Assembly: GCF_018138145.1 (NCBI RefSeq)
Contig: NZ_CP073104.1
Coordinates: forward strand, 6,539,001-6,603,000
Reading direction: 5' to 3'
Source of the DNA: Pseudomonas sp. SCA2728.1_7
GTDB taxonomy: Bacteria; Pseudomonadota; Gammaproteobacteria; Pseudomonadales; Pseudomonadaceae
DNA length: 64,000 bases
The notes beneath the pieces are model-generated. The model made no database searches, was not told where the DNA came from, and saw only the letters and a program-made list of their open reading frames with translations. Numbering within the stretch: position 1 is the first letter of the stretch; every line of letters begins with the position of its first letter. A program made the translations under genes and the position numbers. Of this stretch, positions 1-10,527 are shown one piece after another.

Positions 1-99
1 ACGTTGTTGGGCTGGGGGTTTATGGGGTTGATTCTGATTGTGTGGCTGGCTAAGCCACCGTTTGCCGCGAAGGCAGGGCCTGCTGCTTCCGGGCACTGA
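1..99 (+). CDS. C-terminal end of a membrane protein (partial)
   Basis: Only the last 32 codons are inside the window, ending in TGA at 97-99. The visible residues contain one hydrophobic stretch (LLGWGFMGLILIVWLA) followed by a short polar tail, which fits the last transmembrane helix of an inner-membrane transporter. An MFS permease is a common neighbour of lpxH in pseudomonads, but nothing in these residues proves the family. The gene converges on lpxH and is separated from it by repeats. Confidence 0.55.
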   Translation, partial: TLLGWGFMGLILIVWLAKPPFAAKAGPAASGH

Positions 100-108
100 G
101 GTCAAAAG

Positions 109-350
109 CCCCTCACCCTAACCCTCTCCCGGAGGGAGAGGGGACTGACCGTGGTGGATGTTCGAGGTACACCGACTTGCAATACCGAGCCGAACTCAGG
201 TTTGAAAAGCATAGAGATCAGCTCCCTTTGCCCTTCGCCCCGTTGGGGAGAGGGGACTGTCTGACTTCAGTCGAACTCGGTTTTGAAAAGCACAGAGATC
301 GGCTCCCTTTCCCCCTCGCCCCCCTGGGGGAGAGGGCTGGGGTGAGGGGG
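109..350. repeat. Intergenic CCCTCACCC / GGGAGAGGG repeat array
   Basis: Several copies of the Pseudomonas-type repeat with a CCCTCACCC end, a CCCTCTCC/GGAGAGGG stem and a GGTGAGGGG end fill the gap between two convergent genes. An internal unit of about 81 bp starting CGAACTC at 191 recurs at 272 (TTTGAAAAGCA, AGAGATC and GGCTCCCTTT shared). Open frames here are by-products of the repeat and are not genes. The same family recurs near 5.0-5.6, 6.9-7.2 and 61.1-61.3 kb. Confidence 0.85.
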
Positions 351-359
351 TGGCGATCT

Positions 360-1106
360 TCAGCCGTGCGGCAAAGCCAGCGGCGGGGCGAAGTCGAACG
401 GCGCCAAGGCATACCCGCTCTCATCCACCTGCAACGTCCAACCCTGCCGATCCCAATCCCCCAGCACAATGCGCTTCGCCGCTTGCTCACCGAGCTGCAA
501 CTTGTGAATCGCCGGGCGGTGGGTGTGGCCGTGAATCAGGGTTTTCACGCCAAACGCCTGCATGATCCGCGGAATCTCTTCCGGCGTGACATCAACGATG
601 TCATTGGCCTTCATCCGCGTCTGCGCCTTGCTCTCGCTGCGCAGTTTGCGCGCCAGCTTATGACGGCTGCTCAACGGCAGATTGCGCAGGATAAACAGCG
701 TGATCGGGTTACGCAGATAACGCCGCAGCTTCATGTAGCCGACGTCGCGGGTGCAGAGGCTGTCGCCGTGCATCAACAGCACCGGCTCGCCGTAAAACTG
801 CACGACACTCGGATCCTTCAACAACGTACAGCCGGCCTGCTTGCAGAAGGCCTTGCCGAGCATGAAGTCGCGATTGCCGTGCATCAGAAAAATCGCCGTG
901 CCGCTGTCGCTGAGTTCGCGCAGGGCTTGGCAGATGGAACGCTGGAAGGGTGTCATGGCGTCGTCGCCAATCCACGCTTCGAAGAAGTCGCCGAGAATGT
1001 ACAACGCACTCGCCGAGCGGGCGCGTCCAGCGAGCAAATCCAGAAACGCCCGGGTAATGTCCGGGCGCTCCTCTTCCAGATGCAAGTCTGAAATCAGCAA
1101 TATCAC
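360..1106 (-). CDS. lpxH: UDP-2,3-diacylglucosamine diphosphatase LpxH
   Basis: LpxH hydrolyses UDP-2,3-diacylglucosamine to lipid X at the cytoplasmic face of the inner membrane, step four of lipid A synthesis. The 248 residues carry the calcineurin-like metallophosphatase motifs in order: DLH (D7, H9), GD (D40), GNRD (78-80), HGD (113-115) and HGHTH (192-196). Length matches the family. The ATG overlaps the ppiB stop by four bases (ATGA), so the two genes are probably translationally coupled. The stop codon lies directly beside the repeat array. Confidence 0.96.
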   Translation of the reverse strand: MILLISDLHLEEERPDITRAFLDLLAGRARSASALYILGDFFEAWIGDDAMTPFQRSICQALRELSDSGTAIFLMHGNRDFMLGKAFCKQAGCTLLKDPSVVQFYGEPVLLMHGDSLCTRDVGYMKLRRYLRNPITLFILRNLPLSSRHKLARKLRSESKAQTRMKANDIVDVTPEEIPRIMQAFGVKTLIHGHTHRPAIHKLQLGEQAAKRIVLGDWDRQGWTLQVDESGYALAPFDFAPPLALPHG

Positions 1107-1609
1107 GCTTCGATGATCTCGGCTTTCTCGATGATCACGTCGTCTGCTGGTACGTCCTGGTGGCCGGACTTGGAAGTGGTCGACACACCTTTGATCTTGT
1201 CGACAACGTCGGTGCCAGCGGTCACTTTACCGAATACTGCGTAGCCCCAGCCTTGCACGTTCTTGCCGCTGTGGTTGAGGAAAGTGTTGTCGGCAACGTT
1301 GATGAAGAACTGCGCGGACGCCGAATGCGGCTCCATGGTGCGGGCCATGGCAACGGTGTATTTCTCGTTGGAAAGACCGTTGTCAGCTTCGTTCTGGATG
1401 CTTGGACGCTTGTCTTTCTTTTCCTTCATGCCTGGCTCGAAACCGCCGCCCTGGATCATGAAGTTACCGATGACGCGGTGGAAAACGGTGTTTTCGTAGT
1501 GACCGGCGTTGACGTACTCGATGAAGTTGGCGACGGTGATCGGCGCCTTTTCAGCGTTCAGTTCGATGACGATGTCGCCATGATTGGTGGTCAATTTAAC
1601 TTGAGTCAT
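1103..1609 (-). CDS. ppiB: Cytoplasmic peptidyl-prolyl cis-trans isomerase B (cyclophilin)
   Basis: This 168-residue cyclophilin catalyses cis-trans isomerisation of X-Pro bonds. The core [13 protein letters not shown] (about 43-56), with R45, F50 and Q53, and the later [10 protein letters not shown] segment are the active-site signature. No signal peptide is present, so it is the cytoplasmic form. It is transcribed just ahead of lpxH and divergently from glnS; the 249-bp gap between the divergent starts must hold both promoters. Length is normal for bacterial PpiB. Confidence 0.96.
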   Translation of the reverse strand: MTQVKLTTNHGDIVIELNAEKAPITVANFIEYVNAGHYENTVFHRVIGNFMIQGGGFEPGMKEKKDKRPSIQNEADNGLSNEKYTVAMARTMEPHSASAQFFINVADNTFLNHSGKNVQGWGYAVFGKVTAGTDVVDKIKGVSTTSKSGHQDVPADDVIIEKAEIIEA

Positions 1610-1858
1610 GATCGCTACTCTTTAGAGGAATTCGTGGTTTTGAGACATCGAGCCCCCAAACCGGTTCAGCCAGCGTGGGCCAAGGTGCGCAGTTTAGCGT
1701 GACAGGCGCGAATTTCGAGGCTGTTTTTCAATTCCCGGCGATAAAAAGCACACCTTTATAGGGCCTGCTCTGTCAGCCCCTTGACAGCATCGGCTATGAT
1801 AGCGGCTTTGTTTTGTCTGGCCCCCTCTGCGGCCGCGCACATGTAAGTCAAGGATCCT

Positions 1859-3556
<1,698 letters not shown>

Positions 3557-3577
3557 TTCAGCGTCAAGGGAAATAAC

Positions 3578-4960
3578 GTGCTAACGATCTACAACACGCT
3601 CACCAAGAGCAAAGAAGTCTTCAAGCCGCTGGATGGCAACAAGGTGCGCATGTACGTCTGCGGGATGACCGTGTACGACTACTGCCACCTTGGCCACGGC
3701 CGCAGCATGGTCGCGTTCGACCTGGTGACCCGCTGGTTGCGGTTCAGCGGTTACGACCTGACCTACGTGCGCAACATCACCGACATCGACGACAAGATCA
3801 TCAACCGCGCCAACGAGAACGGTGAATCGTTCGAAGCGTTGACCGAGCGCATGATCGCCGCGATGCATGAAGACGAAGCGCGCCTGAACATCAAGAAGCC
3901 GGACATGGAACCGCGCGCCACGGATCACATTCCGGGCATGCACGCGATGATCCAGACCTTGATCGACAAGGGTTACGCCTACGCCCCGGGCAACGGTGAC
4001 GTGTACTACCGCGTCGCCAAGTTCATGGGCTACGGCAAACTGTCGCGCAAGAAAATCGAAGACCTGCGCATCGGCGCGCGCATCGAAGTCGACGAGTCGA
4101 AACAGGACCCGCTGGACTTCGTGCTGTGGAAAGCCGCCAAACCGGGCGAGCCGAGCTGGGAATCGCCATGGGGCGCCGGGCGTCCGGGCTGGCACATCGA
4201 GTGCTCGGTGATGTCCACCTGCTGCCTCGGCGAAACCTTCGACATTCATGGCGGCGGCAGCGACCTCGAGTTCCCGCACCACGAAAACGAAATCGCCCAG
4301 AGCGAAGCGGCCACCGGCAAGACCTACGCCAACGCGTGGATGCATTGCGGCATGATTCGTATCAATGGCGAGAAGATGTCCAAGTCCTTGAACAACTTCT
4401 TCACCATCCGCGACGTGCTGGAAAAGTACCACCCGGAAGTCGTGCGCTACCTGTTGGTGTCGAGCCACTACCGCAGCGCGATCAACTACTCGGAAGACAA
4501 CCTCAAGGACGCCAAAGGCGCGCTGGAGCGTTTCTACCACGCGTTGAAAGGCCTGCCGAACGTCGCACCGGCTGGCGGCGAAGCCTTCGTCGAGCGTTTC
4601 ACCACGGTGATGAACGACGACTTCGGCACGCCGGAAGCTTGCGCGGTGCTGTTCGAGATGGTGCGTGAGATCAACCGTCTGCGCGAGAGCGATCTCGATG
4701 CAGCGGCAGGTCTGGCGGCACGTCTGAAAGAGTTGGCTAGCGTGCTGGGTGTGTTGCAGCTGGAGGCGGATGACTTCCTGCAGGCGGGCGCTGAAGGGCG
4801 TGTCGATGCGGCTGAGGTTGATGCGCTGATTGCCGCGCGTCTGGCGGCACGTGCGGGTAAGGATTGGGCTGAGTCGGACCGTATTCGTGATCAGCTGACG
4901 GCGATGGGCGTTGTGTTGGAAGACGGTAAGGGTGGGACTACCTGGCGTCTGGCTGACTGA
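3578..4960 (+). CDS. cysS: Cysteine--tRNA ligase
   Basis: CysS charges tRNA-Cys. The start is GTG at 3578, preceded by AAGGGAAAT; no better upstream start exists because glnS ends at 3556. Motifs: zinc-site cysteine C28 in [12 protein letters not shown] at 37-40 (the HIGH motif), [12 protein letters not shown], and [11 protein letters not shown] (KMSKS loop). At 460 residues it has family length. A rho-independent terminator follows at 4984-5007. In P. aeruginosa folD and tRNA genes follow cysS; here repeats and an MFS gene follow instead. Confidence 0.97.
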   Translation: MLTIYNTLTKSKEVFKPLDGNKVRMYVCGMTVYDYCHLGHGRSMVAFDLVTRWLRFSGYDLTYVRNITDIDDKIINRANENGESFEALTERMIAAMHEDEARLNIKKPDMEPRATDHIPGMHAMIQTLIDKGYAYAPGNGDVYYRVAKFMGYGKLSRKKIEDLRIGARIEVDESKQDPLDFVLWKAAKPGEPSWESPWGAGRPGWHIECSVMSTCCLGETFDIHGGGSDLEFPHHENEIAQSEAATGKTYANAWMHCGMIRINGEKMSKSLNNFFTIRDVLEKYHPEVVRYLLVSSHYRSAINYSEDNLKDAKGALERFYHALKGLPNVAPAGGEAFVERFTTVMNDDFGTPEACAVLFEMVREINRLRESDLDAAAGLAARLKELASVLGVLQLEADDFLQAGAEGRVDAAEVDALIAARLAARAGKDWAESDRIRDQLTAMGVVLEDGKGGTTWRLAD

Positions 4961-4983
4961 TAGCTGTGTTTGGCTTCAAAACA

Positions 4984-5007
4984 AAACCCGCCTTGTGCGG
5001 GTTTTTG
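4984..5007 (+). terminator. Rho-independent terminator after cysS
   Basis: An 8-bp stem AAACCCGC (4984-4991) / GCGGGTTT (4997-5004) with loop CTTGT, followed by T residues, lies 24 bp after the cysS stop. Confidence 0.9.
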
Positions 5008-5024
5008 TTTGGACGCTGGAAAAG

Positions 5025-5602
5025 CCCCTCACCCTAGCCCTCTCCCAGAGGGAGAGGGGACTGAATGGGGGATGCTCAAAAGATACGCCGACTTGAAAGT
5101 TTTTCTCCGAATCCATAATCGACACAGTCTTTCAGGTCGATGCACAACGCCAGACACCTCACCCCAGCCCTCTCCCTCCGGGAGAGGGCTGGGGTGAGGG
5201 GAATGGCGTCAAAGAGATCCACCGACTTGTACCTGCTTCGAATCCATAATCGACTGTTTTTTTCAGGACGATGTACAACGCCAGACACCTCGGTCAGCTC
5301 CCTCTCCTTCTGGGAGAGGGCTGGGGTGAGGGGGGCGGTGTCAAAGAGATCCACCGACCTCAACGCTCCGTACTAAATCCATAATCGACTCGGTCTTTCA
5401 GGTCGATGCACAACGCCAGACACCTCGGTCAGCTCCCTCTCCCTCCGGGAGAGGGCTGGGGTGAGGGGAATGGTCTCAAGGAGATCCACCGACCTCAATG
5501 CTCCGTACTAAATCCATAATCGACTCGGTCTTTCAGGTCGATGTACAACACCAGACACCACGATCGGCTCCCTCTCCCTCTGGGAGAGGGCTGGGGTGAG
5601 GG
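5025..5602. repeat. Tandem array of compound ~135-bp repeat units
   Basis: After a lone CCCTCACCC/GAGAGGGG element at 5025-5065, four head-to-tail units start with AATCCATAATCGAC at 5110, 5241, 5376 and 5511. The spacings are 131, 135 and 135 bp. Each unit contains TTTCAGGTCGATG, then CCAGACACC, then the CCCTCTCC...GGAGAGGGCTGGGGTGAGGG palindromic element, then a GAGATCCACCGAC linker. The last unit is truncated at about 5602. No gene is seen in 4961-5687. Related units recur at 6894-7198. Confidence 0.85.
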
Positions 5603-5687
5603 TTGCTTTTGAAGTTCGCGTAGGTCTTGATGTCGGCAACGCGTTCAGCCGGATGCTGAGCGGTGACGATCATGTAAGGGAAACATC

Positions 5688-6905
5688 ATGGCCAATCACT
5701 ATCGCGAGCTGCTAACCACCCCCGGCGCCACCGGGCTAGTGCTCGCGAGTTCTATCGCCCGCTTGCCACAGGCAATGATCGGCATCGGCATCATCACCAT
5801 GCTGGTGCAGCAAACCGGGGTTTACTGGCTGGCCGGCACCGTCGCCGGGACGTTCACCTTGGCCAATGCACTGCTCGGCCCGTACATCTCGAGACTGGTC
5901 GATCAACATGGCCAGAGCCGCGTGCTGCCCGTCGTCACGGCGTTCAGCATTGCCATGTTGCTGGCCCTGATCCTTGCGGTTTACATGCGCGCACCTGCCC
6001 CACTGCTATTTGTTCTGGCCGCACTGGCGGGGACGATGCCGAGCATGCCGTCGATGATCCGCGCACGATGGACGCAGTTGTTCCGGGGCAAGCCGCAACT
6101 GCACACGGCGTTCTCGCTGGACACGGTCCTCACCGAAATGGCCTACATCGTCGGCCCGCCACTGGCGATCGGTTTGAGCGTGAGTTTTTTCGCCGAAGCC
6201 GGGCCCCTTGTTGCGGTCGGGCTGTTGGCTGTCGGGGTCACGGCATTTCTCCTGCAGCGCCAGACTGAACCCAAGGTTGTCGTCGGCCACGCCAGCCATA
6301 GTGGCTCGACCTTGCTGATCCCCGGCGTGCGCACCATTGTCCTCGCGTTGTTGGCGATGGGGGTCATTGGCGGAGCAATCGATGTCGCCGTCGTGGCTTT
6401 CGCCAATGCGCAAGGCTGGCCAGCGTCGGCGACTTTCATCCTCGCCGCCTATGCGTTTGGCTCACTGGTCGCGGGACTGACATTCGGTGCGATGAGGGTT
6501 TCGCTGGCGATCGAAAAACAGTTTCTGATCGGGATATTGGTCACGGCGTTCACCGGCGTGTTGCCGATTTTTGCAGCTGACGTTTATGTTCTGTCAGCGA
6601 CGCTGTTTATTGCCGGGATTTCGTTTGCGCCAACGATGGTCGTGGTCATGAAGCTGGGGACAATCATCATCCCGCCGTCGAGGATTACTGAAGGGCTGAC
6701 GTGGATGACCACCGGTATCAGCATTGGCGTTGCGCTGGGCGGCATGCTGGCGGGGTTGGTGATTGATGCGTGGGGCGCGCGAGCGGGGTTTGGTGTGGCC
6801 ATTGGCGCTGGGATAATGATGGTGGTTGTTGTACTGGTGGGGCTGCGCACATTGGAGGCGGCTTCGGTTGCGCATGTTGAGCCGGAATTTTCGCCCTCAC
6901 CCTAG
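5688..6905 (+). CDS. MFS transporter
   Basis: A 405-residue polytopic membrane protein with about 12 predicted hydrophobic helices. It carries a basic cytoplasmic loop after helix 2 (SRLVDQHGQSRVLP) typical of major facilitator drug/sugar exporters. The ATG at 5688 follows AAGGGAAACATC. The substrate cannot be read from the sequence. The gene is bounded on both sides by the same repeat family. Its last residues (SPSP) and its TAG stop at 6903-6905 are supplied by the downstream CCCTCACCC repeat, so the original C-terminus may have been replaced. Confidence 0.85.
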   Translation: MANHYRELLTTPGATGLVLASSIARLPQAMIGIGIITMLVQQTGVYWLAGTVAGTFTLANALLGPYISRLVDQHGQSRVLPVVTAFSIAMLLALILAVYMRAPAPLLFVLAALAGTMPSMPSMIRARWTQLFRGKPQLHTAFSLDTVLTEMAYIVGPPLAIGLSVSFFAEAGPLVAVGLLAVGVTAFLLQRQTEPKVVVGHASHSGSTLLIPGVRTIVLALLAMGVIGGAIDVAVVAFANAQGWPASATFILAAYAFGSLVAGLTFGAMRVSLAIEKQFLIGILVTAFTGVLPIFAADVYVLSATLFIAGISFAPTMVVVMKLGTIIIPPSRITEGLTWMTTGISIGVALGGMLAGLVIDAWGARAGFGVAIGAGIMMVVVVLVGLRTLEAASVAHVEPEFSPSP

Positions 6906-7198
6906 CCCTCTCCCCCAGGAGAGGGGACTGATTGGGGGATGTTCAGGAGATACACCGACCTGAACGTGCTGCTTTGAATCCATAATCGCCACGATGTTTC
7001 AGGTCGATGTCCAGCACCAGACACCTCGGTCGGCTCCCTCTCCCTCCAGGAGAGGGGACTGAATGGGGATGTTCACGAGATACACCGACCTGAACGTGCT
7101 GCTTTGAATCCATAATCGACTGGTTTTTTCAGGTCGGTGTAACCCGACAGACAGCTCGGTCGGCTCCCTCTCCTGGGGGAGAGGGCTGGGGTGAGGGG
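6894..7198. repeat. Compound intergenic repeat array (second copy)
   Basis: This stretch has the same building blocks as the array at 5.0-5.6 kb: CCCTCACCC, CCCTCTCC...GGAGAGGGGACTG, ACACCGACCTGAACGTGCTG, AATCCATAATCG, TTTCAGGTCG. Units with the ATCCATAATCG motif begin near 6977 and 7106. It separates the 3' ends of two convergent genes and overlaps the end of the MFS gene. No other feature is seen in it. Confidence 0.85.
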
Positions 7199-7210
7199 AA
7201 CGGGATTCAC

Positions 7211-9049
7211 TCAACCTTCAATCTGACGCAACCGCTTGTAAAGGGTGTTGCGGCTAACTCCAAGTCGTCGCGCCAAATGCGAAATATTCCCCCCGGAAGC
7301 CTTCAACTCCCGGTTCAACGCCTCCACATCATTCAAATCAACCGCCAACGGCGCCGCGCTCTCCACTGGCTCCATCTCCAGATCAACAAAAAAATCATCC
7401 GGCAAATGCTCCAGCCTCACCGGCTGTTCCTCAGCCATCGCCAACGCCACCTGCATCACGCTACTGACCTGACGCAAATTCCCCGGCCACGGATGACGAC
7501 TGAACAGCTCCAGCACTTCCTGGCTCAACCCCGCCCATTGCGTCGGCTCACGATGCTGCTCCCACAGTCGTTTAAACAGCGCCTCCTTATCATTGCGCTC
7601 CCGCAGCGGCGGTAGCTCCAGCGTCAGCCCACCAATGCGGTAATACAAATCCTCCCTAAACCGTCCCAACTGCACTTGTTCGCGTAAAGATCGGTTGGTC
7701 GCCGAGATAATCCGCAAATCCACCGCAAACAACTCGCTGCTGCCCACCGGTTGCACGCAGCGCTCCTGCAACACCCGCAACAACCGCGCCTGCGTCGGCA
7801 ACGGCATATCGCCAATTTCATCAAGGAACAGCGTGCCTTTATCCGCCTTGCGAATCAGCCCGATGCTGCCTTTCTGATTGGCGCCGGTGAACGCGCCTTT
7901 CTCGTAGCCGAATAACTCGGACTCGACCAGTTCGGCGGGGATCGCTGCGCAGTTAACGGCAATGAACGCCTGTTTGCTACGCGAGCTGGCCTGGTGCAGG
8001 GCTTTGACGAAGACTTCCTTGCCGACCCCGGTTTCGCCATGGATCAGCAGCGGAATGTCTTTCTCCAGCAAACGCTCAGCCTGCCGCACGGCTTTTTCCA
8101 CGCGAGCGTCGCCGAAGTGCAGGGTGTTGAGACTGATGGCGGTGGACGCGGCAGTTTTGGCCTCAGCAGCAAAAACGCGCGGTTGAACCGACGCCTGTTT
8201 CGGCCGCTTCAACAAACACTGAAAACGGTTACGCCCGGAAGTCTGCAAGGCAAACGGCAACCCGTCCGGCTGATTGATCAACTCCAGCAGCGACACCTTG
8301 AACAGGCTCTCGACACTGACCCGCGACAAACGCACGCCGAGCAGATTGTCGGCGCGGCGATTGGCCGACAGCACTTGTCCGCTCTCATCAAAGATCAACA
8401 ACCCGGCCCACTGACTGTCGAGGTTGTTCAACCCGGTGTTGAAGGTCAGTTGAAAATGCTGGCCATGAAATAGGTTGAGGATCAGCCGGTTCTCCACGGT
8501 CTGGCTCATCATCTTGACCATGCCCAAAGTGTGCGAGGGCGGCAGATAGCTGTCGCTGGACACATCAAGCACGGCAATGACCTTGCGCTCGGCGTCGAAA
8601 ATCGGCGCGGCGGAACCGGTCATGAAACGGTTGGCTTTCAAAAAGTGTTCATCGTGTTCGATGTGCACCGCTTGTTCACACGCCAGCGCCGTGCCGATCG
8701 CGTTGGTGCCGCTGGTCCGCTCCACCCAACTCGCACCAGCCTGAAAGCCCCGCGCCAGATTCGGTTCGATAAAACGTTGCGTGCCCCACGAGGTCAGCAC
8801 CTGGCCCTGATTGTCGGCGAGCATGATCAGACAGTTGGAATTGCTCAGGATGTTTTCGTAGTAGGGCAGGACTTCCTGGTGCGTGGTCTGCACCAGCGAA
8901 TGATGGCTGTCGAGCAGCTGCGCAATGCCAGCGGCAGGCAGTTGATCGAAGGCTGGCGTGCTTTGGTGGTCGAGACCGAACGCGCGGCAACGTTGCCAGG
9001 ACGTCTGGACGATCGCGTCGTGGGACAGCGGCGGGGCAGGTGCGGCCAT
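7211..9049 (-). CDS. Sigma-54-dependent activator, AcoR type
   Basis: The 612-residue protein has an N-terminal GAF-type sensory half (about 60-200) and a PAS-like middle region. The AAA+ domain carries GETGVGKE (Walker A), GAFTGA (sigma-54 contact loop) and an FLDEIGDM Walker B. A C-terminal Fis-type helix-turn-helix contains RRLGVSRNTLYKRLR. This is the layout of AcoR/AcxR regulators that activate RpoN promoters for alcohol, diol or ketone use. It is divergent from an ABC operon that has a -24/-12 promoter, so that operon is the likely target. The ligand is unknown. Confidence 0.93.
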   Translation of the reverse strand: MAAPAPPLSHDAIVQTSWQRCRAFGLDHQSTPAFDQLPAAGIAQLLDSHHSLVQTTHQEVLPYYENILSNSNCLIMLADNQGQVLTSWGTQRFIEPNLARGFQAGASWVERTSGTNAIGTALACEQAVHIEHDEHFLKANRFMTGSAAPIFDAERKVIAVLDVSSDSYLPPSHTLGMVKMMSQTVENRLILNLFHGQHFQLTFNTGLNNLDSQWAGLLIFDESGQVLSANRRADNLLGVRLSRVSVESLFKVSLLELINQPDGLPFALQTSGRNRFQCLLKRPKQASVQPRVFAAEAKTAASTAISLNTLHFGDARVEKAVRQAERLLEKDIPLLIHGETGVGKEVFVKALHQASSRSKQAFIAVNCAAIPAELVESELFGYEKGAFTGANQKGSIGLIRKADKGTLFLDEIGDMPLPTQARLLRVLQERCVQPVGSSELFAVDLRIISATNRSLREQVQLGRFREDLYYRIGGLTLELPPLRERNDKEALFKRLWEQHREPTQWAGLSQEVLELFSRHPWPGNLRQVSSVMQVALAMAEEQPVRLEHLPDDFFVDLEMEPVESAAPLAVDLNDVEALNRELKASGGNISHLARRLGVSRNTLYKRLRQIEG

Positions 9050-9122
9050 GGCAGTCAGCCTCTGATGCAGCGATTTTTATTGTTGTTATGAACCCGAATC
9101 GTGAACAAAACACAGATCCCCA

Positions 9123-9211
9123 TGTGGGAGCGAGCCTGCTCGCGAAAGCGGTCTATCAGACACAATTGCATCGACTGACACACCGCTTTCGCGAGCAGGC
9201 TCGCTCCCACA
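9123..9211. repeat. REP inverted pair
   Basis: Perfect 30-bp arms: 9123-9152 begins TGTGGGAGCGAGCCTGCTCG and 9182-9211 is its reverse complement, with a 29-bp loop. It sits inside the divergent regulatory region between the sigma-54 activator and its presumed target operon. Together with 9261-9388 it accounts for most of the 383-bp gap. Confidence 0.9.
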
Positions 9212-9260
9212 GGGGATCTCTATCGCCTTCAAGATCGGTGAAAAAGCGCTTATAGAGTGT

Positions 9261-9326
9261 TGTTCACTATTGTTCATTGTCAATCGTCCGGTTGTTCAAA
9301 TGTGTTCAGCAATGAACGCCTGTTCC
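9261..9326. promoter_or_regulatory. Cluster of TGTTCA half-sites (candidate enhancer of the sigma-54 activator)
   Basis: TGTTCA occurs at 9261, 9271, 9293 and 9303; TGAACG (inverse) lies at 9313 and TGTTCC at 9321. The first four form two copies of TGTTCA-N4-TGTTCA, 32 bp apart, about three helical turns. TGTTCA-GCAA-TGAAC at 9303-9317 is a palindrome. The cluster lies 47-112 bp upstream of the -24 element, a usual distance for an RpoN enhancer. Two further inverse copies (TGAAC at 9089 and 9102) lie on the regulator side of the REP pair. Binding by the adjacent activator is inferred. Confidence 0.6.
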
Positions 9327-9372
9327 CCACGCTTTCAACGATTTTCACGCCAAATCAACCACTTGCCATTTC

Positions 9373-9388
9373 TGGCACGAAACTCGCT
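9373..9388 (+). promoter_or_regulatory. Sigma-54 (-24/-12) promoter of the ABC operon
   Basis: TGGCACG (9373-9379), N4, TCGCT (9384-9388). The invariant GG (9374-9375) and GC (9386-9387) are separated by exactly ten bases as RpoN requires, and one base differs from TGGCACG-N4-TTGCW. It is 45 bp upstream of the first ABC gene and the neighbouring regulator has a GAFTGA motif. Confidence 0.8.
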
Positions 9389-9432
9389 CCCGTGCACAGG
9401 TCGCTTGACTCCAATAATAAAAAGGCCGAGCC

Positions 9433-10527
9433 ATGTCACTCACCCTGGAGCACGTCAGCCGTACCGTCGAGGGCCAGACCTGGATCGACGATGCGTGCCT
9501 GAAATTCGAACCCGGTTCGTTCAACGTTTTGCTCGGCCGTACGCTGTCCGGCAAAACCAGCCTCATGCGTTTAATGGCTGGTCTGGACAAACCTGACAGC
9601 GGCCGCATCCTGATGAACGGCGTCGACGTCACCCAACGCCCGGTGCGTCTGCGCAACGTGTCGATGGTCTATCAGCAGTTCATCAACTACCCGACCATGA
9701 CCGTGTTCGAGAACATCGCCTCGCCCTTGCGTCAGGCCGGTGTCTCGAAAGAGATCATCCACAGCAAAGTGCAGGAAACCGCGAAGATGCTGCGCATCGA
9801 GAAGTTTCTGCAGCGCTATCCGCTGGAACTCTCTGGTGGCCAACAGCAACGCACGGCCATGGCCCGCGCACTGGTCAAGGATGCTGAGCTGATCCTCTTC
9901 GATGAGCCGCTGGTCAACCTCGATTACAAACTGCGCGAAGAGCTGCGCCAGGAAATGCGCGAGCTGTTCAAGGCGCGCCACACCATCGCCATTTACGCCA
10001 CCACCGAGCCCAACGAAGCGCTGGCACTCGGCGGCACCACGACCATTCTTCACGAAGGCCGGGTGATCCAGAGCGGCCCGTCGACTTCGGTCTATCACCA
10101 GCCGCAAACCGTGCTCGCCGCCGAACTGTTCTCCGAGCCGCCGATCAACCTGATGCCCGGGCGCATTGCCGGTAACGAAGTCAGTTTCGCCAACTTCGTG
10201 CACTTTCCGTTAAACGTCGATCTGCGCCCGGTGGGCGAGGGCGAGTTTCGTTTTGGCGTGCGCCCCAGCCATATCTCGCTGGTCCCGAGCAACGATGACG
10301 ATCTGGAATTGGCAGTGACCGTCGAAGTCGCCGAGATCAGCGGTTCGGAAACCTTCCTGCACGTGCGCAACGAGCATTTCCTGCTGGTGCTGCACCTGCC
10401 CGGCGTTCACGAATACGACGTCGATGCGCCGATCCGCATTTACATCCCGACCCACAAACTGTTCGTTTTCGATGCGCAGGGCCGTCTGGTGCAAGCACCG
10501 GGCCGGCGTGTCGCGAGGGTTGCCTGA
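9433..10527 (+). CDS. ABC importer ATPase 1, GlpS-like
   Basis: A 364-residue CUT1/MalK-type ATPase with a C-terminal TOBE-like regulatory region. The signature LSGGQ (133-137) and Walker B LILFDE (D157, E158) are canonical. Walker A reads GRTLSGKT (35-42), lacking the usual G-x-x-G spacing, and the H-loop histidine is replaced (YATTEPNEA, T191 where VTHDQxEA has H). The subunit therefore looks impaired for its own nucleotide site but able to donate its signature motif to the partner. First gene of the operon behind the RpoN promoter; the stop overlaps the next ATG. Confidence 0.92.
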   Translation: MSLTLEHVSRTVEGQTWIDDACLKFEPGSFNVLLGRTLSGKTSLMRLMAGLDKPDSGRILMNGVDVTQRPVRLRNVSMVYQQFINYPTMTVFENIASPLRQAGVSKEIIHSKVQETAKMLRIEKFLQRYPLELSGGQQQRTAMARALVKDAELILFDEPLVNLDYKLREELRQEMRELFKARHTIAIYATTEPNEALALGGTTTILHEGRVIQSGPSTSVYHQPQTVLAAELFSEPPINLMPGRIAGNEVSFANFVHFPLNVDLRPVGEGEFRFGVRPSHISLVPSNDDDLELAVTVEVAEISGSETFLHVRNEHFLLVLHLPGVHEYDVDAPIRIYIPTHKLFVFDAQGRLVQAPGRRVARVA

